From Pyrrhosoma nymphula (Eukaryota > Arthropoda > Insecta > Odonata > Coenagrionidae), in contig OY754332.1 of NCBI GenBank assembly GCA_963573305.1, forward strand, positions 144,949,977 through 145,013,976: a stretch of 64,000 nucleotides of DNA. The letters run 5' to 3'. The notes beneath the pieces are model-generated. The model was not told the origin of the DNA. It did no database searches and worked only from the letters and a program-made list of their open reading frames with translations. Shown here one piece after another: positions 54,012 through 64,000 of this stretch. Within the stretch, counting starts at the first letter, position 1. Every line of letters starts with the position of its first letter. The translations under genes and the position numbers were made by a program.

Positions 54012-57000
54012 TCCTCTCTACTTCTCCTGACCACCACCCACATTCGATGGCCTCCAATCTCCAACAGTCTACGATGTGCAGGGGCCTACTTTTGTAACCA
54101 AACTGCACTACGCTCCACATTTGACTTTTCATTGAACTTTTCATTATGCATTTGTTGTAACTCTATGCTGTTCTTCTTGCAAATGCCTCCTTAGCAAATC
54201 AAGGCCTGCACCGAAGTTCATGCTAGAAAAACGTTGTTGTACAGAATGCTACCGAAATAATATTCCAAGCCCTTTATGTGTATTTCCACTATTTTACCTT
54301 TTGCTCTCATTGCCTCCGATTTTTTATCATCTTCGTCCCATAATTTTCTATGCAGTCTTATTTAGGATGAATGTGTAATAATGGGTTACGGAGTAAGCTG
54401 GGACTCTCATTAAACCCTCCTGAATTCTTTCTCTGCCTGAGTCACTTTGGTTCACTTTGGTTACGTGCGAATAAGATAATTTGGCCCTTTGAGATTATGA
54501 TAAGGCATAGTGCTGGCCATTTAGTGCACTATTCATTCAGAAACTTTGCTAGCCTCTAAATTCGTGATGTCACTAGGTCTTATGTGCTTAACAATTCACT
54601 GAAGAATTGAAGATCAAAGCGCTTCCCTCCGCGCACCAGTCCCCAGCGTCTTTCTGAGAAGTCCGTGTCTCTAAATGACGCATATTGAAATTGATTCTAG
54701 TCGGAGGTTTACATATTTACAAAAGAAATTAAAGATGTGGTCGTTTTTGACATAATACTGAGAAATAAACTTTAATTGGGACTATATGATGGCAAAATCA
54801 AGTTTATGTAAAAATGAGTCAACGCAAATGAATGAAAGTGAAATTACCTATTTCTGAGCATAATGCGTTTAATGATGCATATTACCTGGAGTCCTTGTAG
54901 TGCAACAATATTGTAACTTTTTAATTTCTTTTCAGTGTCTCGTAGTGCTATTCCAAGGCAGTATTAGAAGAAGGAGATGCTCACCAAAAATATTTTATTT
55001 TTATGCACAATGTTAAAATGAATCAGCTGTTAATTAGTTTAGCTCCTGATTAATACAAAATTTGGATTTGTTTGTTGGTATTTCTGCCCTAATACCCCAA
55101 TATAAGTATGATAAAATAAATTATATTTATTTTGAATTTCTGTTCATTGCAATGGCTATGATATTTTGCATGAAATGGCATATTTTATGGCTTATAAGAC
55201 GCACGGCTATGTGATAGGCACACTTGTTGAAGCCTCATAGTTTGGGTAGAAGAAAAAACGCTGCTCTTTCCCTCGGATACTGTGTACGGTAACGCTAATA
55301 CTACGGTGCGATCTCTCACCGTGTAATATGAACAAAAACTTGGCTACCCATTGTCATCCAGAACAATGTCGTACATTTCATTGTTAAAATCGTGTCACGA
55401 AAATATCAGGAAATTAATTACCAAAAAACGGGTACAGTGCATTGTTGCCAAAATTTACAAACACAGATTTACTAACTAAACGATGTTGCAACCAATTCAT
55501 CTTAAGTAAGGCGAATTTCAACAGCAATATTTCAGAATTCAGTTAAAAGCCATCAAGAAATTGATTTTCGCAGTCTTGAGAGTGTACCTGACCATGGAAT
55601 TGATCAGATAAGACACAGGGTAATTTATTTCTCAAGCTATTATTTGGGGGAAAAGTGCGTAATATAAGCCGGAAAGTACGCTTCTACATAAAAAATAAAG
55701 TTTTGTCAATTAAAAAAATAGAGACCAAGCGTTGGCTTTTAATATTATTCAATTAGATTAATTATTTTGTAGGATGTTGTTATTTACTTTTCAAAAGTGT
55801 GTAGTGCATAGATAAAGTTCTTTTATTTAAGTGTACGTAGTTTGGCTTACATAAATTTTGTTTACAATTTATGTACTACCCTTCACTACTTCAATAGTCA
55901 TGGATTGTGATTACTGATATTTAGTAGACCAACTGTTACATATAAGGAGTTAAAAATTAATGTTAAAATAGTTTATTGTTAATCGCCTGCATAATTTTCA
56001 TTCTAATTTTTGTTCAGAATGTTGATTAATGAAGTTATTTGGCTGTGTGAATGCCAGTACAAATATGTAATGTCATGTGCTCAGTCACGTAAATTCGTAG
56101 CGTTGTAGCGTAAATTGTCCTCATTACGAGCACATTTGTTCTTCTTTCTCAATAAATGAATTTTGTATTTTTATGGTCTTTGAAATCTTTTTTTGCCGAA
56201 AAATATAATGAAAACCATTTATTATTATAAAATGGGTAAAAAAAGAAATATAACAGAAAATGCCTCATTTATGATGAATTGGGAAACTCTATATAGCTCG
56301 TACACCTTTTACAAAAATTAATGTAGCTTTAGGATGTATTAAAGGCTATATATTAAATTAAAAACAATTTTTTCTAAATTTCTCCCAATTTTTAACTAAA
56401 CTGCAAATATTTACTTATATTTACGCATAAGAATTTATAGATTTCTAATGAAATTGTCCCGTTAAACTTCAATGAATCTAAATGTAATGAGATTTTATAG
56501 ATCAGTGGGAATTTGTGGTTATATACCAACGTCTAGTCGTGAGTTGTAATATTCCATTTAATCAACGTGTTCGTTCAAACATAACCAATAACGTAGATGA
56601 TTACGTGCAGTGTTTTGATCAGCTCAGGAATAGTTTAGCAAAAGTGTGAATCATTACCACCTCTTGCTCTGTTGCTTTCATCTCATTCACATCGCTGCTA
56701 TTATTTCTTCATTGCTTTTTATTTTCTTCCATGCGCACTGAAGTGAGATTATTTGAGGGATTTTCGTGGTTTTATTTGAGGGTGGAACTTTTAAGAACTT
56801 AGATATCAAATCAATTGAAAGTTTATTTTGATATGAAATCTTAGAACAAATATTACTTATCAGATATCATTTGTCACTATCACAATTATTTCTCCCCATA
56901 TCTATCTATCCCCAACACCACGAATCTTGAGATGCAATCTTACTTACGTTTTCGTAACAACTTCGTTTCTATTTGAATCTACCACCGTTCACAAATTTTC

Positions 57001-58970
57001 ATTTGTCGATCTATCAAAAAGTAATACGGGTAATCGGTCATTTCGCGCCCATAAAGAATTTGAGAGTCCTCATTTCCAGCCTTAAATTACATTGCCGTTA
57101 TGGCAGAATGGTGGTGCCCTTATCAAAACTATTTTTTTACTGTTCGTGACGATGGATGTGATGTGAAAAAGACTATTTCAAACGCTTTTATGTGTGTCGT
57201 GTATTTCAGTACACAGATAATCCTTTGTTTTGCATAAAAATTCATTTTTCGTGATCTATTTCATTCACCGGTGTTTGAATGCTGATTGATGTTATGTCTT
57301 ACGGAAATAATTTAAGAAAATACATTAATCAGACGCGAAGCACGCCTTCTTCCTTCACGGCAAATTATTTATAGAATTATCTAATCAGCAAACCTGCTCC
57401 TTGCGAGATTTATTGCTTATATATTCTCTGAAATAAATTGTTTATTTTCTGGGTGAACCTTACTCAATTGTTCTACAGAAAATCAACAATTGAATACATT
57501 TAGGACAAGGTCGAATTACCTCTGGAGTATATCATCTGCTTCGCCAAAGCATTCATGCCAACGATTCGGTATCCTTCCATACTCAAAGTGTTGATTTGAA
57601 AATCACGTTTAGGAACACTCACTGTATTTGCTTATATTTTTGTGCATATGCACCTGATTTCACCACAAAATTGCCCTTAGAAAGAGCTGACAAGTCCTAG
57701 ATCTAGCCCTACTATGGAATTTGCGACGCAAAAAGAACAAAATACGGTACTCAGAAAGCTGAGTGATAAAACTATTGCGTAATGCAATGCTAAACCTTGT
57801 TTAAATTCTGAAGAAAATTGGCACAAGAAAATACCCAACGATACTGAAATGGAATCTTGCCATCCCAAATCTAATTTCGCGCTACTCCTATACTCTTACC
57901 AGCATGTAATTATAATCTAAATGCTGTAAACTGAAACGAAAACTGAAAATTTATCAAATTATAAAATGAGGCCACGATGCTCAATGAATAAGCGCTAGAA
58001 GCATATTAGGGATTTCAAATAGAGTATATCATTCAGTCAATGCTCGTGGTGTAGGTTAGGCCTAAATGTATTTATTTTCAGTGTTTTCATGATCATCGTT
58101 AGCAATGATTTCAAATGAAATGATTAAATTTACGTTTCTGTAAAAGGAAGAATAGCTTTTTTGCTATGTATTTACATTTTATTGCTAAATTTACCATTGT
58201 TTAGTTTTACTATAATTTCAAAGAAAATTTCAAATGTCCCCAGAAACATGATGTCAATATAAAAGCACATATTTATTCTGCTGATTTACTTCATTATTAA
58301 GGAGACTTGTAATCGTGCACGGGTGATGAGTTTTGAAAAATAAGTTGTAATTAATATCGTAATCATTTTGAGACATATATTCCATTAATGCCAAACTTTG
58401 ACTCTTGAAAGTAGTATTTCGAAGCGCAGGTTCCACCTTAAGTGACCGCAAGTCTTTGACTGTACCGCGAAGAATAAAATTTTCCGAGGTCTTTTAGAGA
58501 TTCTTATTTAGAATATAAAGGTTTGATGCACCCATGAAAGCTTATTGCTGTTTCTATGTGATTATTTCGGCATTTTCGAATTTAAAATGTCACGCAATTA
58601 CGAGATGGTCTTCCGTATTTGTACCCCATTCCCTACGTCAATCTCAAATGCCGAAAAATAGGTCGAACACGTTCCTTGTACGCTATGAATTTGAAATGCG
58701 TGGCGTGCTCTACGGTAGGGACATTTTGTAGTGTTTCTTTCGATTTCGGCAGTGGTATCGAAAATATATTATTGAATTTTGCCCAAGTCTCACTACTGCC
58801 TATAAATACATTTTTTCCCTGTTTGGCTTTCTTTCGTCTTTATGATGCTCATTCTAAAGTGTCAAGCTTAGTTTCTTGGGGAAAATATGAGAAACTGATG
58901 ATAATTTGATTGTTAATATACAATAATTTATGTAGCTCTTAAAAACATAAATCATCTTCCTCCGACTTGG
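54012..58970. other. Long AT-rich region without recognised genes
   Basis: Nearly 5 kb with no open frame above about 100 codons, no transposon termini that I could pair and no RNA-gene motif. It could be intron, intergenic sequence or very old repeat. Confidence 0.5.
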
Positions 58971-58974
58971 ATGA

Positions 58975-60175
58975 ATCCTATTCAAAATCAAATATCCTTA
59001 GATAATTTGGAAATCATCAATAATTATCTTGCAGAAATTAATAATTGAAGCAAAGTCAACTTCTTAACAATTAATTCTAACTAATCAAAAGCCATCATGA
59101 TTGGGTATCCCCGAATTCTTGCATCAATTCCAAAAGATGAACTTGCACCCTTACGAATAAATGTTGATCCAATTCCTTATTGCGAGGCAGTTAGAAAATT
59201 GGGACAGTTGGGAGGTGAAAAGCTATCATGGTCGTGCCATGTAAATAATATCTGCTAAACCGTCAATAAATCATTTTTCCCCTTCTCAGATTTAAACATT
59301 TGATCCCCGCATCTCTAAATGCACAGCTGGTGTCGGCGTTAATTGTGCCGCATTTTGACTACGCCGACAAGAACTGTCATCAAAACTTCAACGCTCTCTG
59401 AATGCTTGAGGTTCATTTTCACTCTACATGTATCAGACCACATCACCCAAAGCAATGCTTGCATCAGGTTCATTTTCACTCTACATGTATCAGACCACAT
59501 CACCCAAAGCAATGCTTGCATCAGGTTCATTTTCACTCTACATGTATCAGACCACATCACCCAAAGCAATGCTTGCATCAGGTTCATTTTCACTCTACAT
59601 GTATCAGACCACATCACCCAAAGCAATGCTTGCATCAGGTTCATTTTCACTCTACATGTATCAGACCACATCACCCAAAGCAATGCTTGCATCAGGTTCA
59701 TTTTCACTCTACATGTATCAGACCACATCACCCAAAGCAATGCTTGCATCAGGTTCATTTTCACTCTACATGTATCAGACCACATCACCCAAAGCAATGC
59801 TTGCATCAGGTTCATTTTCACTCTACAGGTATCAGATCACATCACCCAACACATAAATAAACTATCTTGGTTACAACTTAGTTGCAGACGCCAACTCCAC
59901 ACCCTCTCTCTTCATTATCAAATTCTGAACACTAAAACGCCTCAATACCTCTTTGAAGAATTCAGGAAGCTGATAAAAGGTCCGTGAAACTAATACGCGG
60001 GGGAATCATAAGCTGGTAATTCCACTCCACCGGACGATCATTTTCAACAAATCTTTCACTGTCACTGCACGTCGCGCATGAAACAAACTCCCATTATCCT
60101 TAAAAGAATCTCCATCACATTGATCCTTTAAAAGAGCGCTACGTTAAAACCCATCTCAAAGTTCAACAGATAGAC
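58975..60175 (+). pseudogene. LINE ORF2 C-terminal relic with internal tandem expansion
   Basis: In order: DNLEIINNYLAEIN, SKAIMIGYPRILASIPKDEL, VDPIPYCEAVRKLG, EKLSWSCHVNNIC, LVSALIVPHFDYAD, then after a frameshift RFIFTLHVSDHITQ repeated, and INKLSWLQLSCRRQLHTLSL, HYQILNTKTPQYLFEEF, and in another frame FNKSFTVTARRAWNKLPLSL. These match the thumb and C-terminal region of non-LTR reverse transcriptases (PYC-x-VVRNLG, LSW-x-x-HV, LPHFDY, RRxLHTLSLLY). Stops and frameshifts show decay. The tandem unit is 19 codons and keeps the frame. Confidence 0.75.
59411..59852 (+). repeat. 57-bp tandem repeat, seven identical units plus a partial eighth
   Basis: Unit starts are at 59411, 59468, 59525, 59582, 59639, 59696, 59753 and 59810. 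The first seven units look identical base for base. The eighth differs (CTACAGGTATCAGAT instead of CTACATGTATCAGAC) and leads into the normal LINE sequence. At 57 bases the unit is a multiple of three, so all three plus-strand frames stay open and produce long artefactual ORFs on both strands. Confidence 0.97.
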
Positions 60176-60740
60176 ACATGAGCGTCACACGTCACGAACA
60201 CCAACTCAATGTACTTAATAGTTTCCAGCACGGATGGCAAGATGAATGGCACCATGTAGTCACATCATGTTTGTTTGTGTAATAAATCTTTCTTTTTTTA
60301 ATTATTGTATTTATTTTTTATTATTTTCTTTGTATACTATTTTTCCTATGTGCTATTATATTTAATATGTTTTTTAACAATATATACACTGTCAGTAGGA
60401 TTTCGCAGGTTTTTCATACCCACCTTCTTGTGCGGATATTTTCCTGCAGTGTTTTTTTCGTAAAGAATTTAAGTATAAAAATCCTCACGTTTTTCTCACA
60501 ATTTTAAATACTTTCACAAACCATAATTAATTTGATATTTAATGTTTATATAATGTGTATATATATTTATTTTTGTTTATTCTTTGAATTGTATCTTTTT
60601 AAATCTCAGATGTCAAATGTACAATGATTTACCATGGCAATTATATGCTTTATGTAATTATATTGACGAGGGGTTAGATGGCCGAAGGGACAGTTTTGTC
60701 TCAATCTCGCCCAATAAAGACCTTTTATTATTATTATCTC

Positions 60741-62969
60741 GAGTTTAATATTAACTACTGTGAACTCTTGCTTTTTGGTCGCTTAAGTTTTCAAGACTGT
60801 AAACTCCTGTAAACTGTTCCGAATGAGTAATAAAAGTCTGTGAGCCTGTATGTCTGTAACAAACGTTCAATTTACTTGTGTGTATCAAATAATTACTTTT
60901 ACTATTTTCCCGGCGAATGCCGTATGTTTTCTTCTATTCAACTTGGATCTGATCCTAGTCCCGTTCACTCTGAATCACAATCGTTGCGTCCGCTTTCAAA
61001 GTAGTCAGGCTGTCGCTAGATTCAGCCTGTCGTGCATAGGGTTATAGCTAGCCGCGGAAAATTCTAAAATCAATTGTTCTCGAAATCAGTCGAGAAAGCG
61101 AATTAAGCGTACTTTTCTTGTTACTCTTTTTCCACAAATGGCTTCTCTTTCAGGCATTTGCTCACTGGCTCACTCAGTCGTCAAGCCATATTTTGTTGGT
61201 CATTGGTTTCGAGATAGGCTTATCGAAAACAACGAATCGTAAAATCCGTGTATTTTTTCGTTTTCCCATAACTTCAACTTTCCCATAACCCTTTCTTTTC
61301 ACCAGTCTTTGACTGTTCAACCTTATTATAAGGAAGTGCAAGATTAATTTCCATGTCTGGATTTCTAAACTCACCGACGCAAGCATTTAAAAATGCCAAA
61401 TGTAGTATACAAATAATTTCATAAATTTCTTCTTTGACGTGTCATGATAATATAAGATATCAGTGTGGTTTATTTCCTGGCTTAATAATACTGACCAAAT
61501 TAATGATGAACGAGGAGGTTCGTGGTGGGATGAGTGGAGAGGGGCTCTCAAATCGTGGTTGCTTTCATCCCAATCCCCACCTCCTTACTCTTACACTACA
61601 ACTCTTTTGCTATGTGCTCAGAACCTGATCAGAGCTCTCTGTCCGTCGGATGAGGCGTTTAAAGTGTGCGTGCCCATCGCGTCGTGCGTTCGCCGGGTTT
61701 CTCTCCACCCCTCCTCCGCACCACAGAATGAAGCTTCCTCTCCCGAGCGTTCCCAACTAGCTTGAGCTGAGATCTTACCGTTCGATCGCCTCCCCGCCAA
61801 ACCAACGAAAATGTTAGTTTGACTGGGTCTTGGCAATCCTCATTTTAAACTCGATTGGGATTGGGCTGTCCAATCAGAGGGGGAAGGAATGAATGGGAAT
61901 CAGAGAGTCGACTCCGAACGGGGAGTGGCGATGCAAAATAGTAAGGAGGAGGCTTACTCATATCACGTGCAATGAATGGGGGAAGGAAGTTGGCTGAACG
62001 GGAGAATTGAACAGAATAGAATTGTATTAATATTCGGGGGCTTAAATGCCCTTAGGACATGGAATGCATAAATGAAATATAAAAGTCGTTAGCAACACAG
62101 GTTCTCCGTAGCAAGGCATGCATTAAATGGACATTATACCTAGTGACAAACATGTGGCACAAACAACTGAGATCCAGTCACATCAAATTAACTCTGCGAT
62201 AGAAAATACACTTAATAGATATTGCTATAGACATACAGTACAGTATGATAGAATCAAATCTAATCATATAAAGACAGAACACACCTGAGTTTTTACACCT
62301 AAATGTGAAATAAACAAACATTTGTTTTTCAAGAATGTGAAATATACAAACATTTTTTCTCAATAATTTTCTTGCTCTCTCAGGTATTCAGGTATTCACT
62401 CAGGAGAGAGATATTATGTGAAAACAAAGACCGATAGGTTTTAAGAAACGTGAAACCAGACTTGTATTTAAAAAAAAATCTCCCAACAGATGTTTTTTAA
62501 AAGCAGTAATTAGGCCTATTTTCTATTCATAGTGAGAAATAAATATATAAAAACGCTAATAATAATAGGAAACTATGCTCTTCAGAGAAATCGTTAGGCT
62601 AATTATAAAAACATTGTCATTTTGGAAGTGTATTAAATCCCTACTACAAAGCATAAAATTTCATTCCCCCAAGAAATTGTACCCCATTCAAACCATTCAA
62701 CAATATATAATAATGACTAAATATCGCCAATACCGGTCCATCATTGCAGTTTTATTATTCTGCCCTCCTAAAAAGTGTTACAATATGTCATTGAAAATCA
62801 CCAAAGCTAAAAATATTTCACCCAAATGAAAATATTTAACCAAAATTCCCTCAACCCTAAGTTGAAAAAATCCGAAACTGGTAAAATCCTAAATTGGAAA
62901 ATCTCGAAAATCCACGAAATGCAAAATATATGAAAATCTGACACTTTTTGTATGATCATTTGAAATAAA
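60741..62969. other. No gene recognised
   Basis: AT-rich sequence with a GC-richer patch at 61540-61800. A 32-bp unit (AATGTGAAATAAACAAACAT...) is tandemly duplicated at 62302 and 62334, and AGGTATTC is duplicated near 62381-62396. No coding motif. Confidence 0.4.
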
Positions 62970-62998
62970 CGAGCGTGATGCGCCCGCTCCCAGCGGGC
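62970..62998 (-). terminator. Helitron 3'-terminal hairpin and end signal
   Basis: AGCGGGC (62992-62998) pairs with GCCCGCT (62982-62988) across CCC, and the terminal CTCG lies at 62973-62970 on the minus strand. In Helitrons this hairpin marks the end of rolling-circle transfer. Confidence 0.68.
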
Positions 62999-63121
62999 TT
63001 CCCCCGCTCTTTTCAATGCAGGTCCACAGAGGGATAGGCGCGTTTCTAATTTTAAAATGTAGAAAAAAAAGGCAGGGTCTTATGTACAAATTTAATTGGA
63101 ATGTTCATGTACAAATTGAGG

Positions 63122-64000
63122 TCAGAGGACCTCTTTAAACACAACATTGGAAGTAATTACACTATCCTCTGTTATTACTTGTTTAGCGTTTTCCTTAATA
63201 TTTACAAAAATATTTTGAAAAGATCTTACCCTAGAGAATGCTACATAAAGTTGGCCATGAGAGAATACAGGGTCAGGCAGGAATAAGCCAGCTCTTTGCA
63301 AAGTCTGACCCTGAGCCTTGTTAATAGTCATCGCATAGGAAACCTGAATGGGAAATTGTCTGCGAGTCAAATGAAAAGGCATGGTGGGATCCGACGGCGT
63401 TAACTGTATTCTTGGGATGAGGACAATCTTGCCGGAATCGATTATTTTCGCGGTAATTGTAAAGTCTCCCAATTTTGTTATGATCATTCTGGTGCCGTTA
63501 AGAAGTCCAGCTTTAGCATTTAAATTTCTGATAAGCATAACGGTTGTATTTTCCTCAAGCACTAATTTGTGAGGGGGTTGGCCGGAATGAGTAATACTGT
63601 GGAGAAATTCATCTGGGTACAGACTGGGGTCGCTGTTATCACTCTGAATAGAGTCATGACTGAAATAAGTTTTACACGCTCCGTGAACAACCTTTTCGAC
63701 AACATGGTTGTTAATGGCATCACAATCCTCATTTTTCGGGCACAAAATTGCTCGATCTAAGTAATTGTTAACATTTTCCTCGTTAATTACATCAGTCTGG
63801 AAAACCTCACGGACAAAATCGGACTCAGGGACGTAGTAGCATCGCTTTGGAATTTTGATAGCATCACATGAAATGTCGATTTGGTTTTGTAGCGTTCCGT
63901 TCCCTAATTTTATGAGCCAAGCACTGAATTGTGGATCTTCATGAGCTCTCATATTTTTAGTTAATTTTCTGGTTTGAATATGAGACCACAAAGGCGATCT
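63122..64000 (-). CDS. Helitron PIF1-type helicase, C-terminal 293 codons (partial)
   Basis: Open from the window edge to a TGA at 63122. Reading begins SPLWSHIQTRKLTKNMRAHE, with the LTxNMRA motif of PIF1-like helicases. It continues VPESDFVREVFQ, NNYLDRAILCPKNEDCDAIN, LVLEENTTVMLIRNLNAKAG, LLNGTRMIITKLGD, FPIQVSYAMTINKAQGQTL (superfamily 1B helicase motif V region) and FSHGQLYVAFSRVRS (motif VI with the arginine finger). It unwinds DNA during rolling-circle transposition. Walker A and B motifs and the Rep nuclease must lie to the right of the window. No stops or frameshifts are seen, so this may be a recently active copy. Helitron rather than cellular PIF1 is favoured by the hairpin terminus just downstream. 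Confidence 0.9.
   Translation of the reverse strand, partial: RSPLWSHIQTRKLTKNMRAHEDPQFSAWLIKLGNGTLQNQIDISCDAIKIPKRCYYVPESDFVREVFQTDVINEENVNNYLDRAILCPKNEDCDAINNHVVEKVVHGACKTYFSHDSIQSDNSDPSLYPDEFLHSITHSGQPPHKLVLEENTTVMLIRNLNAKAGLLNGTRMIITKLGDFTITAKIIDSGKIVLIPRIQLTPSDPTMPFHLTRRQFPIQVSYAMTINKAQGQTLQRAGLFLPDPVFSHGQLYVAFSRVRSFQNIFVNIKENAKQVITEDSVITSNVVFKEVL

Larger units (their letters stand above)
58975..60740 (+). mobile_element. Non-LTR retrotransposon (LINE, ATT-tailed family D), 5'-truncated
   Basis: Starts after the RT catalytic block and ends in CGCCCAATAAAGACC followed by TTTTATTATTATTATC, a polyadenylation-like hexamer plus microsatellite tail. The coding relic, the 57-bp tandem array and a 3' untranslated region of about 550 bases lie in order. 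The tail and protein differ from the GTAGAT-tailed families elsewhere in the window. Confidence 0.78.
62970..64000 (-). mobile_element. Helitron, 3' part (runs off the right edge)
   Basis: Rolling-circle transposon in minus orientation. Downstream of the helicase stop the minus strand reaches AGCCCGCTGGGAGCGGGC, a hairpin, followed by GCATCACGCTCG and then host TTTATT. Helitrons end in a short hairpin about ten bases before CTRR; here the terminal tetranucleotide is CTCG, a one-base departure. The replication-initiator part and the 5' TC end lie beyond the window. Confidence 0.75.

Noticed and set aside
59411..59852. CRISPR-like array
   Set aside because: Units are directly contiguous with no variable spacers, and the context is a eukaryotic LINE.
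59339..59987. Long ORFs on both strands (up to 214 codons) over the 57-bp repeats as protein genes
   Set aside because: They arise because the repeat unit is a multiple of three. The only meaningful frame is the LINE RT relic.

Overview
This looks like a stretch of arthropod (probably insect) nuclear DNA. It is AT-rich, has no operons or dense coding, and consists mostly of transposable-element debris in noncoding sequence. The evidence for an arthropod is the mix of elements: CR1/L2-like LINEs with an esterase-type ORF1, an RTE-type LINE with a craniofacial-development-protein-2-like endonuclease, hAT, piggyBac, PIF/Harbinger-type and TA-flanked MITEs, a Helitron with a PIF1-type helicase, tRNA-derived SINEs and hammerhead-ribozyme-like motifs of the Penelope type. 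No complete host gene is recognised and the species cannot be named from the sequence.

Layout. 0-8.6 kb: a hAT element with decayed transposase and an 8-bp target duplication (1585-3542), then three arrays of a degenerate ~22-bp repeat (3.55, 6.58 and 7.24 kb). 8.6-12.7 kb: a minus-strand RTE-type LINE split by a minus-strand CR1-like LINE (9802-11788) that keeps a long open RT reading frame. 13.9-18.1 kb: a (TA)n run, a hAT MITE with a second hAT element nested inside it, then a decayed CR1-like LINE. 20-30.7 kb: SINEs, a C-rich block, an AGTCGACTT-rich hAT-like MITE, an 80-bp-arm perfect palindrome carrying a hammerhead-like motif, LINE 3' ends, and a 1.57-kb hAT-like element (29119-30685) holding an ~80-bp minisatellite and a second hammerhead-like motif. 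33.8-46.5 kb: a piggyBac MITE, an RTE fragment, two GC-rich putative host exons (36.24-36.59 and 45.96-46.46 kb) that resemble each other at protein level, a MITE with TA target duplication, and a truncated LINE whose unoccupied site survives 1.4 kb away. 47-52.6 kb: the most complete CR1-like LINE (ORF1 esterase, ORF2 endonuclease-RT), interrupted by an opposite-strand relative with a 13-bp target duplication. 52.6-64 kb: LINE and SINE scraps, a PIF/Harbinger-type MITE, a ~5-kb gene-free AT-rich block, a LINE relic containing seven perfect copies of a 57-bp in-frame tandem repeat, and at the right edge the 3' end of a Helitron with an open helicase frame.

The elements record an order of events. 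The CR1-like LINE at 9.8 kb is younger than the RTE it splits, the inner hAT at 14.2 kb is younger than the outer one, and the 48.9-kb LINE is younger than its host LINE. In three cases, mentally removing the insert gives back the expected pre-insertion sequence. Host coding content is limited to low-confidence exons.
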